Part shown: positions 16,264 through 27,355 of the stretch, piece by piece
Position numbering within the stretch: position 1 is the stretch's first letter
How the letters are laid out: each line of letters begins with the position of its first letter
Origin: Gemmatimonadales bacterium
GTDB lineage: Bacteria > Gemmatimonadota > Gemmatimonadetes > Gemmatimonadales > GWC2-71-9
DNA length: 48,077 nucleotides
Direction of reading: 5' to 3'
Assembly (NCBI GenBank): GCA_019637315.1
Contig: JAHBVU010000024.1
Coordinates: 1 to 48,077, forward strand
Position numbers and translations under genes: made by a program
The notes under the pieces: generated by a model
What the model was told of the DNA's origin: nothing
What the model saw: the letters and a program-made list of their open reading frames with translations, nothing else
Database searches by the model: none

Positions 16264-17496
16264 CTAGGGCTCTGAACGGCCATAGATGGCGCGCTCCACC
16301 CTGCGCAGCGTTGCGATGACCCGCGCGTCATAGAAGGGGAGAACCTGGAATAGCAGGATCACGCCAATGCCGCTGCCCGGGTCGATCCAGAAGTGCGTGT
16401 TCGCCAGTCCGGCCCAGCTCAGACTTCCGGCTGAACGTCCATCCGGCCCGGCCGTTCGGGTGACCTGAAACCCAAGGGAAAACCCGTCATCACCGGCTCC
16501 CAGAGGAAACGCTTCGGAGAGAGCCGGATTGGCACCGGGCTGCAGGGCCACAGCGAGGCCCTCCAACTGGTCGCGGGTCATCTCCCGGACCCACACCGAG
16601 TCCAGCAGGCGGACGCCGGCGCGGGCCCCGTTGCCCAGGATCAACTGGACGAACCTGGCGTAGTCCTCTGCGGTCGAGTGCAGGCCGCCGTCACCGCGCC
16701 CGTCGAAGTGAACCGAGTCTGGCCGTGGCGTTGCGTGCAGTTTTCCGTTCTGTCGTCGATAGACTGCCGCCAGCCGGGCTGCGCTTGTCTTGGGCAGGCT
16801 AAATGAGGTGGTGCTCATCCCGAGCGGGCCAAAGATGCGCGCTTGATAGAACTCGCGCAGCGGCATTCCCGTCACCCCCTCGATGATCCATCCGAGGTGT
16901 GCCGTACTCATCCCGTATGTCCATCGTGTCCCGGGGTCGTGCAGTAAGGGAAAGGCTCGATCCCTGAGGTTCGTATGCCTGGCAAGCGCGAGGGCCTCGT
17001 TGCTCGAGAAGGGATAGGCAATTCCCGAGGTGTGTCGGAGCAGGTCGCGGATCGTGACCTCGCGCGCTGCGGGGCGGGTGACAGCCGATCGTTCTGCCGA
17101 GTCGACCCGAACCAGAACCTCTCGCCCGGCAAGCTCCGGCAGATACCGGGATGCGGGGGCGTCGAGGTCCACCTTTCCTTCCTGCACCAGCACCATGATG
17201 CCGAGTGAGGTGACCGGCTTGGTCATCGACTGGATCGGAAAAATGGCGTCCAGGGTCATGGGAAGTGGGCCGGAAGGGTCCAGCGCTCCGAACGCCTTAT
17301 GGTAGAGAATGCTGTCGCGGGACGTGATCAGGGCGACGGCGCCAGGAACGTCTCCGTTCCGGACCGCTGCCTGCAGGACAGAATCGACGGCGGCGAAACG
17401 GGATCGATCGATGCCGTAACCGGGTGTCGATCCGCATCCGCCGAGTGCGGCAGCGATGAGTGCAAGCGCGATCGTGTTGCGAGCTGGCCGAGTCAT
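16264..17496 (-). CDS. Lipoprotein serine hydrolase, class C beta-lactamase/esterase-like
   Basis: A 410-residue lipoprotein: the leader ends in 'AALGGC' with Cys21 as lipidation site. It belongs to the penicillin-binding-protein-like serine hydrolases (COG1680). 'SMTK' (Ser90, Lys93) is the SxxK catalytic motif, 'YGMS' stands where class C enzymes have Tyr-x-Asn, and 'WAGLANTHFWIDP' matches the third active-site strand of EstB-type esterases rather than the KTG of beta-lactamases. 'RDLLRHTSGIAY' is also typical of the family. Esterase or D-aminopeptidase-like activity outside the cytoplasm is more likely than antibiotic hydrolysis. Confidence 0.87.
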   Translation of the reverse strand: MTRPARNTIALALIAAALGGCGSTPGYGIDRSRFAAVDSVLQAAVRNGDVPGAVALITSRDSILYHKAFGALDPSGPLPMTLDAIFPIQSMTKPVTSLGIMVLVQEGKVDLDAPASRYLPELAGREVLVRVDSAERSAVTRPAAREVTIRDLLRHTSGIAYPFSSNEALALARHTNLRDRAFPLLHDPGTRWTYGMSTAHLGWIIEGVTGMPLREFYQARIFGPLGMSTTSFSLPKTSAARLAAVYRRQNGKLHATPRPDSVHFDGRGDGGLHSTAEDYARFVQLILGNGARAGVRLLDSVWVREMTRDQLEGLAVALQPGANPALSEAFPLGAGDDGFSLGFQVTRTAGPDGRSAGSLSWAGLANTHFWIDPGSGIGVILLFQVLPFYDARVIATLRRVERAIYGRSEP

Positions 17497-17768
17497 CGTT
17501 CCAATCTACTACTGCGATGCCAGGCCTTCCTGTTGACGCAGCCGTGCGGGAAACCCGACTGAATGACTAGTCGATTCTCGTTGAACAAAGCCGCAACGAT
17601 AGGATCTGTGATTACCTGCCATAGACCCTGATGATGCATCGATTCCCGGGTGCCCATAGCACGGTTTACCACGGGACAACGCAGGCTCGAGCGAGTAGAT
17701 TGCATCGAGATACTTCATCCGTGAGAATCGAGGTTGGTTCTCCGGTACCACCTGCTGCAGGAGATTGA

Positions 17769-19958
<2,190 letters not shown>

Positions 19959-19969
19959 CCCGAGAGATG

Positions 19970-20010
19970 GCCTGTCGGGCGGCGATCTTCGCGATCGATG
20001 CCCGACAGGC
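19970..20010 (+). terminator. Strong hairpin after katG
   Basis: GCCTGTCGGGC (19970-19980) and GCCCGACAGGC (20000-20010) are perfect 11-bp complements flanking a 19-base loop, starting 12 bp after the katG stop. No run of T follows, so it may be a processing or rho-assisted terminator, or an RNA-stabilising stem, rather than a classical intrinsic terminator. Confidence 0.55.
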
Positions 20011-20187
20011 ACCGCCACCATCTGCGTGTTCCTCCCTGCTCGATTCCCGTCGATCATCACCAGCACATCACCGGCTTTGGCGCGGGCTTCGCCGCGCTGC
20101 TGTGCATCCCGCCCGCCCGGGTCTGGACCGTATGCCGCATGAGGTCTAGCTTGCGTCATTTCAGGAACTTTACCAGCGGGGGACCGT

Positions 20188-21507
20188 TTGTTCACCTCAT
20201 CTCGCCAGTGCAGCGATCTGACGCTGCTATCCAGTGGTGTGGCCGTGATCGCAGCGCTTCTGCTCGGTGCCTGTGGTGCACCGGCAGTGCGTCCCGCACC
20301 GCCAGAGACTGGTGCGGGAGCCGTGCCCGTCGACACGGCGGCTCCGATGCTGGTCGTCGCGACACCTGATTCCGCCAGGTGGCGCGTGGTTGCCGTTGAT
20401 ACGATGGCCACAGGCCTCGAAGTGCCGTGGGCAATCGCCTTCACGCCGGACGGTCGTGCGCTGGTGACTGAGCGGGTCGGGCGAATCAGGTCGATTGATG
20501 CGCAGGGGCAGCTTGACGAAACACCGTGGGCGTCGATCGATGCCTACGCGCTCGCCCAGGGTATCAACCCCGAAACCGGATTGATGGGAATCGCCCTCGA
20601 CTCGACGGCAGACGGACGGGAGGTCGTCTACACGGCCGTGGTCCAGCATCGGGGCAGCCAGGTAGGCGGCGATGGATTCATCGGCCGCATCGTCCGACGG
20701 ATCCTCCATGCCACGGCGCCGCAGCGTGCCTCGCCGTTCGTGACCCGGGTGCTGCGCTGGGAACGCGGTCCCGATGGCCAGGCAAGCTCGAGTATCCTCG
20801 TCGACAGCATCCCCACGAGTCACTATCATGCCGGCGGTGGCCTGCTCCGGCTGGGCGACACATTGTTCCTGGGCACCGGCGACGGCACCTGGCCCAAGTA
20901 TGCCGCGCGGAGTGACGCTGCGCCGGGCAAGATCCTTCGGATCGGGTTGCGTGGCGCGGATAGTGGTCGCCTGCGAGTGGAAGCGAGCGGCTTCCGAAAC
21001 GTCCAGGGTATTGCGCGGCTGCCTGACGGTCAGCTGTTGGCCATCGAGCACGGCCCAACCGGGATGACCCAGGAACGGGGCCGCGCCGGCAATGACGAGC
21101 TCAATCTGATTCGGCGTGGCGCGTCGTATGGGTGGCCCGGGGTGTCGGGTACCGATCGCGCCGATGGCGTCACGATGCCGACCGTGCTCTGGCCGCTCGC
21201 GATTGCGCCGTCAGGCCTTGCACTGCTTCCTGCCGCACCGGGCGACACGGCCGTCACTGCATTGGTCTCGTCCCTGCGCAGCGGGATCTGGATGATCGAG
21301 TTGGCTCGCAGCGCCGACAGCTGGACTGCGCGGCAAGCAAGCCTGCTGGCCGGGCTGCCGTCGTCAGGGCGGATTCGCGCAGTGTCGGTTGCGCCCGATG
21401 GGTCGCTCTGGGTCACGACGAGCAACCGTGATGGTCGAGGTGGACCGCGTGCGGGAGACGACCGGATTCTGCGCGTCCGGGTGGAGCGGAACCAGGTCGT
21501 GCCGTGA
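20188..21507 (+). CDS. PQQ-dependent sugar dehydrogenase-like lipoprotein
   Basis: A 439-residue six-bladed beta-propeller of the glucose/sorbosone dehydrogenase family (GSDH, COG2133). The leader ends 'ALLLGACG', a lipobox, so the protein is probably membrane-tethered in the periplasm. 'GLEVPWAIAFTPDGRALVTERVGRI', 'GLMGIALDS', 'SHYHAGGGLLRLGDTLFLGTGDG', 'FRNVQGIA' and 'GNDELNLIRRGASYGWPGVSG' are standard blocks; the histidine in 'YHAGG' matches the catalytic base of soluble aldose dehydrogenases. PQQ use is known for the family and not proven for this member. TTG start after a G-rich ribosome-binding site. No pqq synthesis genes are visible. Confidence 0.86.
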   Translation: MFTSSRQCSDLTLLSSGVAVIAALLLGACGAPAVRPAPPETGAGAVPVDTAAPMLVVATPDSARWRVVAVDTMATGLEVPWAIAFTPDGRALVTERVGRIRSIDAQGQLDETPWASIDAYALAQGINPETGLMGIALDSTADGREVVYTAVVQHRGSQVGGDGFIGRIVRRILHATAPQRASPFVTRVLRWERGPDGQASSSILVDSIPTSHYHAGGGLLRLGDTLFLGTGDGTWPKYAARSDAAPGKILRIGLRGADSGRLRVEASGFRNVQGIARLPDGQLLAIEHGPTGMTQERGRAGNDELNLIRRGASYGWPGVSGTDRADGVTMPTVLWPLAIAPSGLALLPAAPGDTAVTALVSSLRSGIWMIELARSADSWTARQASLLAGLPSSGRIRAVSVAPDGSLWVTTSNRDGRGGPRAGDDRILRVRVERNQVVP

Positions 21508-21702
21508 TGCCCCGGACCTCACGGAGCCGGGAGCATTCGGCAGCGTGACGCCAGCAGTCCGGTCGCCGCGCTGAGGTCGAGGTCTGCGAGCAGCAGCCCT
21601 TCCTGTCCGTACGGGCACCCGGAGGTTTGCCAGAGCGATTCGTATCCTGCTCACCTTGTCCTGCACGGTGGTTCTCCCTGAATTGCGAACCCGCGGCGGC
21701 AC

Positions 21703-22125
21703 TTAGTCCGGGGCGATCCACTGCGGGTTCCAAACAGCCTCCCACAGGTGACCGTCGGGATCTGCAAAGTAGCCGGCGTAACCGCCCCAAAACGTCTCGT
21801 GCGCGGCGCGGACGATCGTGGCTCCTGCGCGCTGTGCACGGTCCATGATCCTGTCGACCTCGGACCGCGAGGCCACGTTGTGCCCGAGCGTAAACTCCGT
21901 GGCGCTCGGCGGTGCCTGCTGAAGGCCCGCGTCGCGAGCAATGCTCTGTCGGGGCCATAAGGCAAGGCGAAGGCCCGCTTGCAGGTCGATGAACGCGACG
22001 GCGCCATACTCGAACTCGGTGCCGACCACCCCATCAGTCGGGAAGCCGAGCCCGTCACGATAGAAGCACACCGATCGTTCGAGGTCGTCCACGCCGATCG
22101 TGATTACCGTAATCCGTGGCTTCAT
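21703..22125 (-). CDS. VOC-family (glyoxalase/bleomycin resistance-like) protein
   Basis: A 140-residue vicinal-oxygen-chelate protein made of two beta-alpha-beta-beta-beta units. 'ITIGVDDLERSVCFYRDGLGF' opens the first unit and 'GYAGYFADPDGHLWEAVWNP' closes the second, with the terminal glutamate in the usual metal-ligand position. The ATG at 22125 overlaps the stop of the nitronate monooxygenase gene by 4 bp, so the two are translationally coupled; the longer open frame upstream is a shadow of that gene. Function could be detoxification or isomerisation of small electrophiles; no substrate can be read. Confidence 0.86.
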   Translation of the reverse strand: MKPRITVITIGVDDLERSVCFYRDGLGFPTDGVVGTEFEYGAVAFIDLQAGLRLALWPRQSIARDAGLQQAPPSATEFTLGHNVASRSEVDRIMDRAQRAGATIVRAAHETFWGGYAGYFADPDGHLWEAVWNPQWIAPD

Positions 22126-23156
22126 AGCGTTCCGAGATCCCGGGTGAGAGCGGCGGCCGGAATCGGCTTGCAGCCGCTGGTGTTCTGCCCGGCCCACAGC
22201 GACGAGAAGTCTCCCCGCCCCATACTCTCTGCCTTTGCGCGCAGCGGAGCGATCGCGGCAGCCGCCAGCGGAAAGCGTGGCGCTGCTGGATTGATCGGCC
22301 CCAGTTCCTGCATCAGCCGATTGACGATGCCCCTGGCCGGCCGACCGGTAAACAAGTTGGTCAGCGCGGTTGTCCGGGAGGATTCGCTTCCGAGTGCCGC
22401 CCGATGCACCGCACTCGTCGTCGCCTCGGGGCAAAGCAGGTAGGCCGTGCCAATCTGCGCACCGGCAGCACCGAGCGCCCGGACTGCCGCTACGCCCTGG
22501 GCATCGGCGATGCCTCCTGCGGCAATCACCGGAATCCGTACCGCGCGCACGACCTGCGGAACCAGTGCCAAGGTGCCGACCTGGCTGCCGAGGTCCTCGG
22601 AAAGGAAGATGCCGCGATGTCCGCCGGCCTCGACCCCCTGCGCAATTACCGCATCGACGCCGTGCGCCTCGAGCCAGACAGCTTCCTCGACGGTGGTGGC
22701 GGACGACAAGACCTTGGCGCCCCATGCCTTCACCCGTGCTATGAGGTCAGGCGCGGGCAATCCGAAATGAAAGCTCACGACGGGTGGGCGAAACTCTTCG
22801 AGCGCGTCCGCCACCGCCGCGCTGAAAGGCAATCGCGCAGGCTGCGCGGCGACCGTGTCCGGGTCGACCCCCAACTCGGCGTAGTAGGGAGCCAGAACTG
22901 CTCGCCAGGCTCGTTCCCGCTCAGCATCCGGCTCCGGCTGGGCATGGCAGAAGAAGTTGACGTTGAACGGAGCTGTCGTCCCGGCCCGAATGGCCGTCAG
23001 CTCAGCGCGCATGGCGTCGACGTTCAGCATGGCGCAAGGCAGCGACCCGAGCCCGCCGGCGTTCGATACGGCCACAGCGAGTGCCGACCCCTGTGATCCA
23101 GCCATCGGGGCCTGAACGATCGGGAGTTCGACCCCGAACAGGTCTCGCAGATCCAC
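22122..23156 (-). CDS. Nitronate monooxygenase / 2-nitropropane dioxygenase-like
   Basis: A 344-residue FMN-dependent TIM barrel that oxidises nitronates such as propionate-3-nitronate in known members. 'PIVQAPMAGSQGSALAVAVSNAGGLGSLP' is the N-terminal signature, 'DAVIAQGVEAGGHRG' holds the FMN-phosphate loop and conserved histidine, and 'PVIAAGGIADAQGVAAVRALGAAGAQIGTAY' the second phosphate-binding strand. GTG start one base after the UvsE stop, and the end overlaps the VOC gene. This fits a stress or repair operon under the TetR-type gene upstream. Confidence 0.9.
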   Translation of the reverse strand: MDLRDLFGVELPIVQAPMAGSQGSALAVAVSNAGGLGSLPCAMLNVDAMRAELTAIRAGTTAPFNVNFFCHAQPEPDAERERAWRAVLAPYYAELGVDPDTVAAQPARLPFSAAVADALEEFRPPVVSFHFGLPAPDLIARVKAWGAKVLSSATTVEEAVWLEAHGVDAVIAQGVEAGGHRGIFLSEDLGSQVGTLALVPQVVRAVRIPVIAAGGIADAQGVAAVRALGAAGAQIGTAYLLCPEATTSAVHRAALGSESSRTTALTNLFTGRPARGIVNRLMQELGPINPAAPRFPLAAAAIAPLRAKAESMGRGDFSSLWAGQNTSGCKPIPAAALTRDLGTL

Positions 23157-23157
23157 G

Positions 23158-24093
23158 CTACCGTCCCGCCAGCGCAGCGAGCAGCCGAGCCACCGCGAGT
23201 TCCTTGGCCTTGGCCTCGACTTCCACAGTCAGCGGCCACCCGAGCCACTCCTTGGGAAAGTCGGCGGGGTCGATGTAGTCGTGATGCCGGGCTGGCTTGG
23301 GGCCTTTCCATCCCTCGATCGGACTCGAGACATGGAACAGCGGCTCCCGCCGCCAGGTTGCCTGAGCCCGTTCGGTCGCCTCGGCCACGCTCAACCCGTC
23401 GGCCAGGCAGCGGTGGTGATGTACGTCGTAGACCAGCGGCACGCCAGTATCGGCGCAGACAGGCAGCAGGTCGGCTGGCGTGTACACCTTGTCGTCGTTC
23501 TCGATCGTCAGGCGGCTCCGAACCTGCTCCGGCAAACGCTCGATGTTGCGGCGCAGTGCAATCAGCGCACTGGTCTTGTCGCCATACGCGCCGCCGCCAT
23601 GCAGGTTGATCGTGTCGGCGCCCACCCATTCCGCGATCTCGGCCTGATAGTTCAGCTCGGCCAGGGACTGTTCGAGCGTGCGCGGCGTCGGCGAATTGAG
23701 CACGACGAACTGATCCGGATGAAAGGAGAGGCGTAAGCCGTGCGTGCGAGCGTACTGGCCGCACTCCCGATACCGCGCGACGATTGCCTCCGCACCTGGC
23801 AGCTCTTCGATGGCGTAGCCCGCGGTCGGATGCGTCTTGACCGGCAGGATCTGACTGTTGATCCGAAAGGCGCCGATGCCGTGGCTCGCGCAGAACTCCA
23901 GCGCGCTCATCAGCGCATCCGCGTTGATACGACAGAGCTCGGCCAATCGCGCCAGCCGATCCTCGCGCGAGAGCCGGAGCATTGCCGTTGCGGTCGTTGT
24001 CCTGAACTTGATCGGCTCCTCTGCGAACAAGCAGCACAAGCCGAGGCGAAGCTGAGATGATGCCGCCCGATTGGATCGGACCTTCCGTGCCAT
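23158..24093 (-). CDS. uvsE: UV damage endonuclease UvsE/UvdE
   Basis: About 311 residues of the UVDE family, a metal-dependent TIM-barrel endonuclease that nicks DNA 5' of UV photoproducts and abasic sites. 'LRLGLCCLFAEEPIKFRTTT' is the family opening, followed by 'FRINSQILP', 'LSFHPDQFVVLNSP', 'NLHGGGAYGDK', 'LTIENDD' and 'YDVHHH', which supply the metal-binding histidines, glutamates and aspartate. ATG at 24093 has a GAGGG site just before it; a GTG at 24111 is an alternative. It sits between a TetR gene and the nitronate monooxygenase gene in one minus-strand run. Confidence 0.93.
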   Translation of the reverse strand: MARKVRSNRAASSQLRLGLCCLFAEEPIKFRTTTATAMLRLSREDRLARLAELCRINADALMSALEFCASHGIGAFRINSQILPVKTHPTAGYAIEELPGAEAIVARYRECGQYARTHGLRLSFHPDQFVVLNSPTPRTLEQSLAELNYQAEIAEWVGADTINLHGGGAYGDKTSALIALRRNIERLPEQVRSRLTIENDDKVYTPADLLPVCADTGVPLVYDVHHHRCLADGLSVAEATERAQATWRREPLFHVSSPIEGWKGPKPARHHDYIDPADFPKEWLGWPLTVEVEAKAKELAVARLLAALAGR

Positions 24094-24112
24094 GTACCCT
24101 CGCTTTGTCACC

Positions 24113-24961
24113 CTACGACGCTGCCCGCCTAAGATAAGCCTCGATGCCGTCGAGAACCCGCTGCAGACCGAAGTCGAACGATTCTTCCATCGTTCGCGGC
24201 TTGCCGTCGGACGGCGTCGTCAGGATTGCCGCGAACTGTGCGAAGCGCGGGTCGCCCACGGCGCGTCCCAGGTCGGCACCGACCGCGGCCGCCCACTGCT
24301 GCTCGGAAATGCCGCGCGCCCGGGCACGCGCCAGGGAAACTGAGGTATCCGAGGCGCCGCGGGTATAGCCGTCGACCACGCTGATCATCTGACCGAGGTC
24401 GGCCGGCCGGAGTCGCGTGCCTGCGAAGGCCGCTGCCAGCGCCTCGAGCCAGGCCAACCAGTTCGGCCCATGCGGCGCTGCGACGAAGGGCAACTCCGCC
24501 AGCCAGGGCCTCGAGCAGAGCATCGCCCGCTTGGCGTGCGCCCATCGCGACACCTCCTCTCGCCAAGTGCCCCGGGGGTTGCCGGGCGCGGGCGGCAGTC
24601 CCAGCGCCGCGTCCACGATTGCGTCGTACAGCGCTTCCTTATTGGGGAAGTAGCGATAGACGGCCATGGTCGTAAAGCCGAGCCGCGCGGAAACGGCCTG
24701 CATCGTTACGGCGCTCAGGCCCTCCTCGTCGGCGATGTCCATCGCCGCCCGCACCACGTCCTCCGGTGCGAACGCCGCTTTCGGGCCGCGCGTTGCGGGG
24801 GAGCGATCCTCCCAGAGCAGCTGACTCCGCCGCTGAAGGGCAGGGTCGGGCGCCACCGACGCCTGCATCACGTCGTCGTGCGTCAGGGTGCCGCCGGAGG
24901 GTTTCCCCTTCCTGGTACCACCTCGCCCGCCTGATCCTGCCGACTTCTTCCGTCCCGCCAT
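24113..24961 (-). CDS. TetR-family transcriptional regulator
   Basis: A 282-residue repressor. The first ~60 residues are a basic, glycine/lysine-rich extension; residues ~62-110 are the TetR helix-turn-helix ('AVTMQAVSARLGFTTMAVYRYFPNKEALYDAIVD'), and the remainder is a TetR_C-type ligand-binding domain. It is divergent from an outer-membrane barrel and a DUF2306 gene, with tandem palindromes and a TTGACA box in the 132-bp gap, so it probably represses both itself and that pair. It may also head the run into uvsE (19 bp gap). The ligand is unknown. Confidence 0.9.
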   Translation of the reverse strand: MAGRKKSAGSGGRGGTRKGKPSGGTLTHDDVMQASVAPDPALQRRSQLLWEDRSPATRGPKAAFAPEDVVRAAMDIADEEGLSAVTMQAVSARLGFTTMAVYRYFPNKEALYDAIVDAALGLPPAPGNPRGTWREEVSRWAHAKRAMLCSRPWLAELPFVAAPHGPNWLAWLEALAAAFAGTRLRPADLGQMISVVDGYTRGASDTSVSLARARARGISEQQWAAAVGADLGRAVGDPRFAQFAAILTTPSDGKPRTMEESFDFGLQRVLDGIEAYLRRAAS

Positions 24962-24983
24962 AGTGCCCGCTCCGGCGACAGTA

Positions 24984-25037
24984 TTGACAAACCTGAAACT
25001 GTGTATATCATATACTAGTACTGTGTACGTCGTATAC
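24984..25037 (+). promoter_or_regulatory. Promoter with tandem TetR-type operators
   Basis: TTGACA (24984-24989) is followed after 16 bp by TATCAT (25006-25011). Two palindromes cover this region: GTATATCATATAC (25003-25015, perfect around its centre) and GTACGTCGTATAC (25025-25037, one mismatch pair), 22 bp centre to centre, which places them on the same DNA face. The arrangement fits repression of the downstream pair by the divergent TetR protein. Confidence 0.62.
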
Positions 25038-25093
25038 TAATAACACCCCGGGCGCCGCGGTAGCCCGGACGGCACCAACTCAGGAGAAGTCAT

Positions 25094-25720
25094 ATGTCTC
25101 GCTCGTACCCTGCTCTCCAGACCGGACGCCTGGTAGTCGGCGTCCTTGCCCTCATGCTTGGCTTGACCACGGCTGCCTCCGCCCAGGACACCGCATCGGC
25201 GGGCGACAAGTTCGAGTTTCGGGTCTCGGGTGGTTACCTCGTTGCCACCGGCGCCCAGCGCACCCAGGTCACCGATGCCCAGGTGACTGCTGCTCAGCTT
25301 TCCTGGGTCGTCCACCCGCGTCTGGCGCTCAACGGCACCTTCGGCTGGGCCCGTAGCCGTGATCGCATCGCCGCCGGTACGCCCAAACTCGATGTCGTGA
25401 ACTGTGATGTCGGGGGGGAACTGCGCACGGCGCGATGGTCGCTCGGCGGGCCGTTCTCGCTCAGTGCATTTGGCGGGCTGGGCGTCGGGTTCCGTAGCTA
25501 CAACTACCGCAGCCTCGATCTCCCGGCGACCTACAACCTTGCCGGCTACGGCAGCGTCGGCGGCGAAGTCGGGATTGGGCGCGTCGGCCTGCGACTCGAA
25601 GCCCGCGACTACCTGACCGGCTTCAAGCCGCTTGCCGGGCAGGGTGGGTCGGCTACCCGCAACGACGTCATGATCACGGCGGCACTGCGTTTCAACCTCC
25701 GTCCCGTAGCCGGAGCCTGA
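25094..25720 (+). CDS. Predicted outer-membrane beta-barrel protein
   Basis: A 208-residue protein with a signal peptide ('LVVGVLALMLGLTTAASAQ'). The mature part is a series of amphipathic strands rich in glycine, tyrosine and arginine, e.g. 'FGGLGVGFRSYNYRS' and 'GSVGGEVGIGRVGLRLEARDYLTGF', ending 'NDVMITAALRFNLRP', resembling OmpW/OmpA-type or PorT-like small barrels. AGGAG ribosome-binding site before the ATG. It is the first gene under the tandem operators and is followed after 2 bp by a DUF2306 membrane protein, so the two are likely co-expressed and relieved by an unknown TetR ligand. Confidence 0.78.
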   Translation: MSRSYPALQTGRLVVGVLALMLGLTTAASAQDTASAGDKFEFRVSGGYLVATGAQRTQVTDAQVTAAQLSWVVHPRLALNGTFGWARSRDRIAAGTPKLDVVNCDVGGELRTARWSLGGPFSLSAFGGLGVGFRSYNYRSLDLPATYNLAGYGSVGGEVGIGRVGLRLEARDYLTGFKPLAGQGGSATRNDVMITAALRFNLRPVAGA

Positions 25721-25722
25721 CC

Positions 25723-26451
25723 ATGCCACGGACGCGACGCGACTGGACCATCCCTGCCGGCCTGATGGCGCTGGGCCTCGTGCCCGCAGTCGCGGGGGGT
25801 GCGCGGCTGGCTCAGCTGGCTGGCGGAAACACCGCCGGCACGGAGGCGGCCCGCTTCTTTGCGGCCCCGTTTCCGGTGACGATCCACATCGTCGCGGCAG
25901 TCGTGTACAGCATGCTCGGCGCACTTCAGTTCTCACCGGGCCTTCGACGCGCGAACCCCGGCTGGCACCGCATCTCGGGTCGGATTCTGATTCCCGCCGC
26001 CGTCCTGGTCGCGGTCACGGGGATCTGGATGACGCTGACCTATCCATCGCCGCCGAATGACGGCACGATGGTCTTTGTGGAGCGGCTGATTTTCGGCTCT
26101 GCGATGCTGATATCCGTAGTACTCGGCGTCGATGCCATTCGCCGGCGCCGCTACGCTGAGCACGGGGCGTGGATGATCCGCGCCTATGCCATCGGTTTGG
26201 GAGCGGGTACGCAGGTGCTGACGCACCTGCCGTGGTTCCTGGTTTCGGATCTCGAGCCGGGACCGACGCCGCGGGCGGTGATGATGGGGCTGGGGTGGGT
26301 GATCAACCTGGCCGTGGCGGAGCGGGTCATCCGCCAACCGGCGTCCAGGTCTGCTCGGGCTGCTCGCGACCATTCGCCGGGTGGGGGTGGTTGGCAGGGA
26401 GCTGGTGGAGAGGCTCCGCTGGGTGAACCCGGCTCCCTGGCCAGCCGATGA
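25723..26451 (+). CDS. DUF2306-type integral membrane protein
   Basis: A 242-residue protein with about six membrane segments and conserved histidines: 'FPVTIHIVAAVVYSMLGALQFSPGLRRANPGWHRISGRIL', 'YAEHGAWMIRAYAIGLGAGTQVLTHLPW'. This pattern (regularly placed His in helices, 'HRxxGR' loop, 'HxxWMxR') is that of the DUF2306 predicted membrane proteins, whose role is not established; a haem or electron-transfer function is possible given the intramembrane histidines. The last ~30 residues are low-complexity and proline/glycine-rich. It is coupled to the upstream barrel gene. Confidence 0.78.
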   Translation: MPRTRRDWTIPAGLMALGLVPAVAGGARLAQLAGGNTAGTEAARFFAAPFPVTIHIVAAVVYSMLGALQFSPGLRRANPGWHRISGRILIPAAVLVAVTGIWMTLTYPSPPNDGTMVFVERLIFGSAMLISVVLGVDAIRRRRYAEHGAWMIRAYAIGLGAGTQVLTHLPWFLVSDLEPGPTPRAVMMGLGWVINLAVAERVIRQPASRSARAARDHSPGGGGWQGAGGEAPLGEPGSLASR

Positions 26452-26505
26452 TCCCGGCCCGTGCTGCAGCCCAACCCGACTCTTGGATCCTTTGCCCGCG
26501 CGGGT

Positions 26506-27207
26506 TCACAGGCCAATCCGCACGCCAGCGCGGATGGCAAGCATTGGGGTGCGGGATTCTAGTGGCGTGATGGTGACCTGACCGTCGGGATGGTCGACGA
26601 TACTGCCTGGGGCCAGGTAGCTCGCGCGGCCGCCCGCGATGTATTGCGCGCCAAAGTCCAGAAGCACCTGGCGAGTTCCCGTGTGGACCGGGATGCTCAC
26701 CCCGCTTCCAAGGTTCCAGCCGAACGCGAGGTCGGACTGGTTGACGCTGGACACCAGTGGATATCCGCCGGCCGTTGGTTCGATGCGGGTCGTGGTATAG
26801 AAGGCCTGGGCAGCGATGCCGCCATGGGCGTACACCGCAAGAGGGCCGAACGACAGCTCACCCTGGAGTCCCAACGTGATCGGTACCACGGCATTGGTGG
26901 TGCGGACCATGACCTCGACCCGGTCGCCGACCGTTGCACTGAACGCGGTTCGCCGGGATTCGTGACCATACTCCATCTCGCCGACCTCGGCCCGAATGCT
27001 CAAGCGGCCCGATCGGTCGAGCGGTATGGTCAGGGCGCCGGTGATCCCGTACCCGAAGCTGATGTTGTGCCCCAGGGCGCCGAGAGGCCGGTTTTGAACT
27101 GCGGCGAGGGAGACGGTGCTCCGCCCCCTTGCCTGAGAGAAGGCCGGAAGGGACATTGGACCTGCACCGATCGACAACACGAACATGACTCCGACGATGT
27201 ATCGCAT
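26506..27207 (-). CDS. Predicted outer-membrane beta-barrel protein
   Basis: About 233 residues from the ATG at 27207, which begins a standard signal peptide ('RYIVGVMFVLSIGAGPMSLPAFSQ'). The mature chain alternates hydrophobic and polar residues in short strands ('NISFGYGITGALTIPLD', 'LLDFGAQYIAGGRASYL') and ends 'MLAIRAGVRIGL'. No enzyme motif is present. The frame runs 39 bp further upstream, but that extension would put polar residues before the signal. It converges on the DUF2306 gene and is divergent from the AraC regulator. Confidence 0.68.
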   Translation of the reverse strand: MRYIVGVMFVLSIGAGPMSLPAFSQARGRSTVSLAAVQNRPLGALGHNISFGYGITGALTIPLDRSGRLSIRAEVGEMEYGHESRRTAFSATVGDRVEVMVRTTNAVVPITLGLQGELSFGPLAVYAHGGIAAQAFYTTTRIEPTAGGYPLVSSVNQSDLAFGWNLGSGVSIPVHTGTRQVLLDFGAQYIAGGRASYLAPGSIVDHPDGQVTITPLESRTPMLAIRAGVRIGL

Positions 27208-27355
27208 GACCGTCCCTGGGTTGGAGCGTTCTTTGTGGCAGCACACGCTGCGTTACCAATGTCTCGCTTGGCGGCGAAGTCGGATTGAACACAGGGGCTG
27301 ACCTCGCTGCAGGCGGCCAGTCCGGGTCTGGAGTAGGGATCTGTGCGGAGGGCTC

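Noticed and set aside
16264-17496. Antibiotic-hydrolysing class C beta-lactamase
   Set aside because: SxxK is present, but the KTG motif is replaced by an EstB-like WAGLANT strand, which favours an esterase or peptidase.
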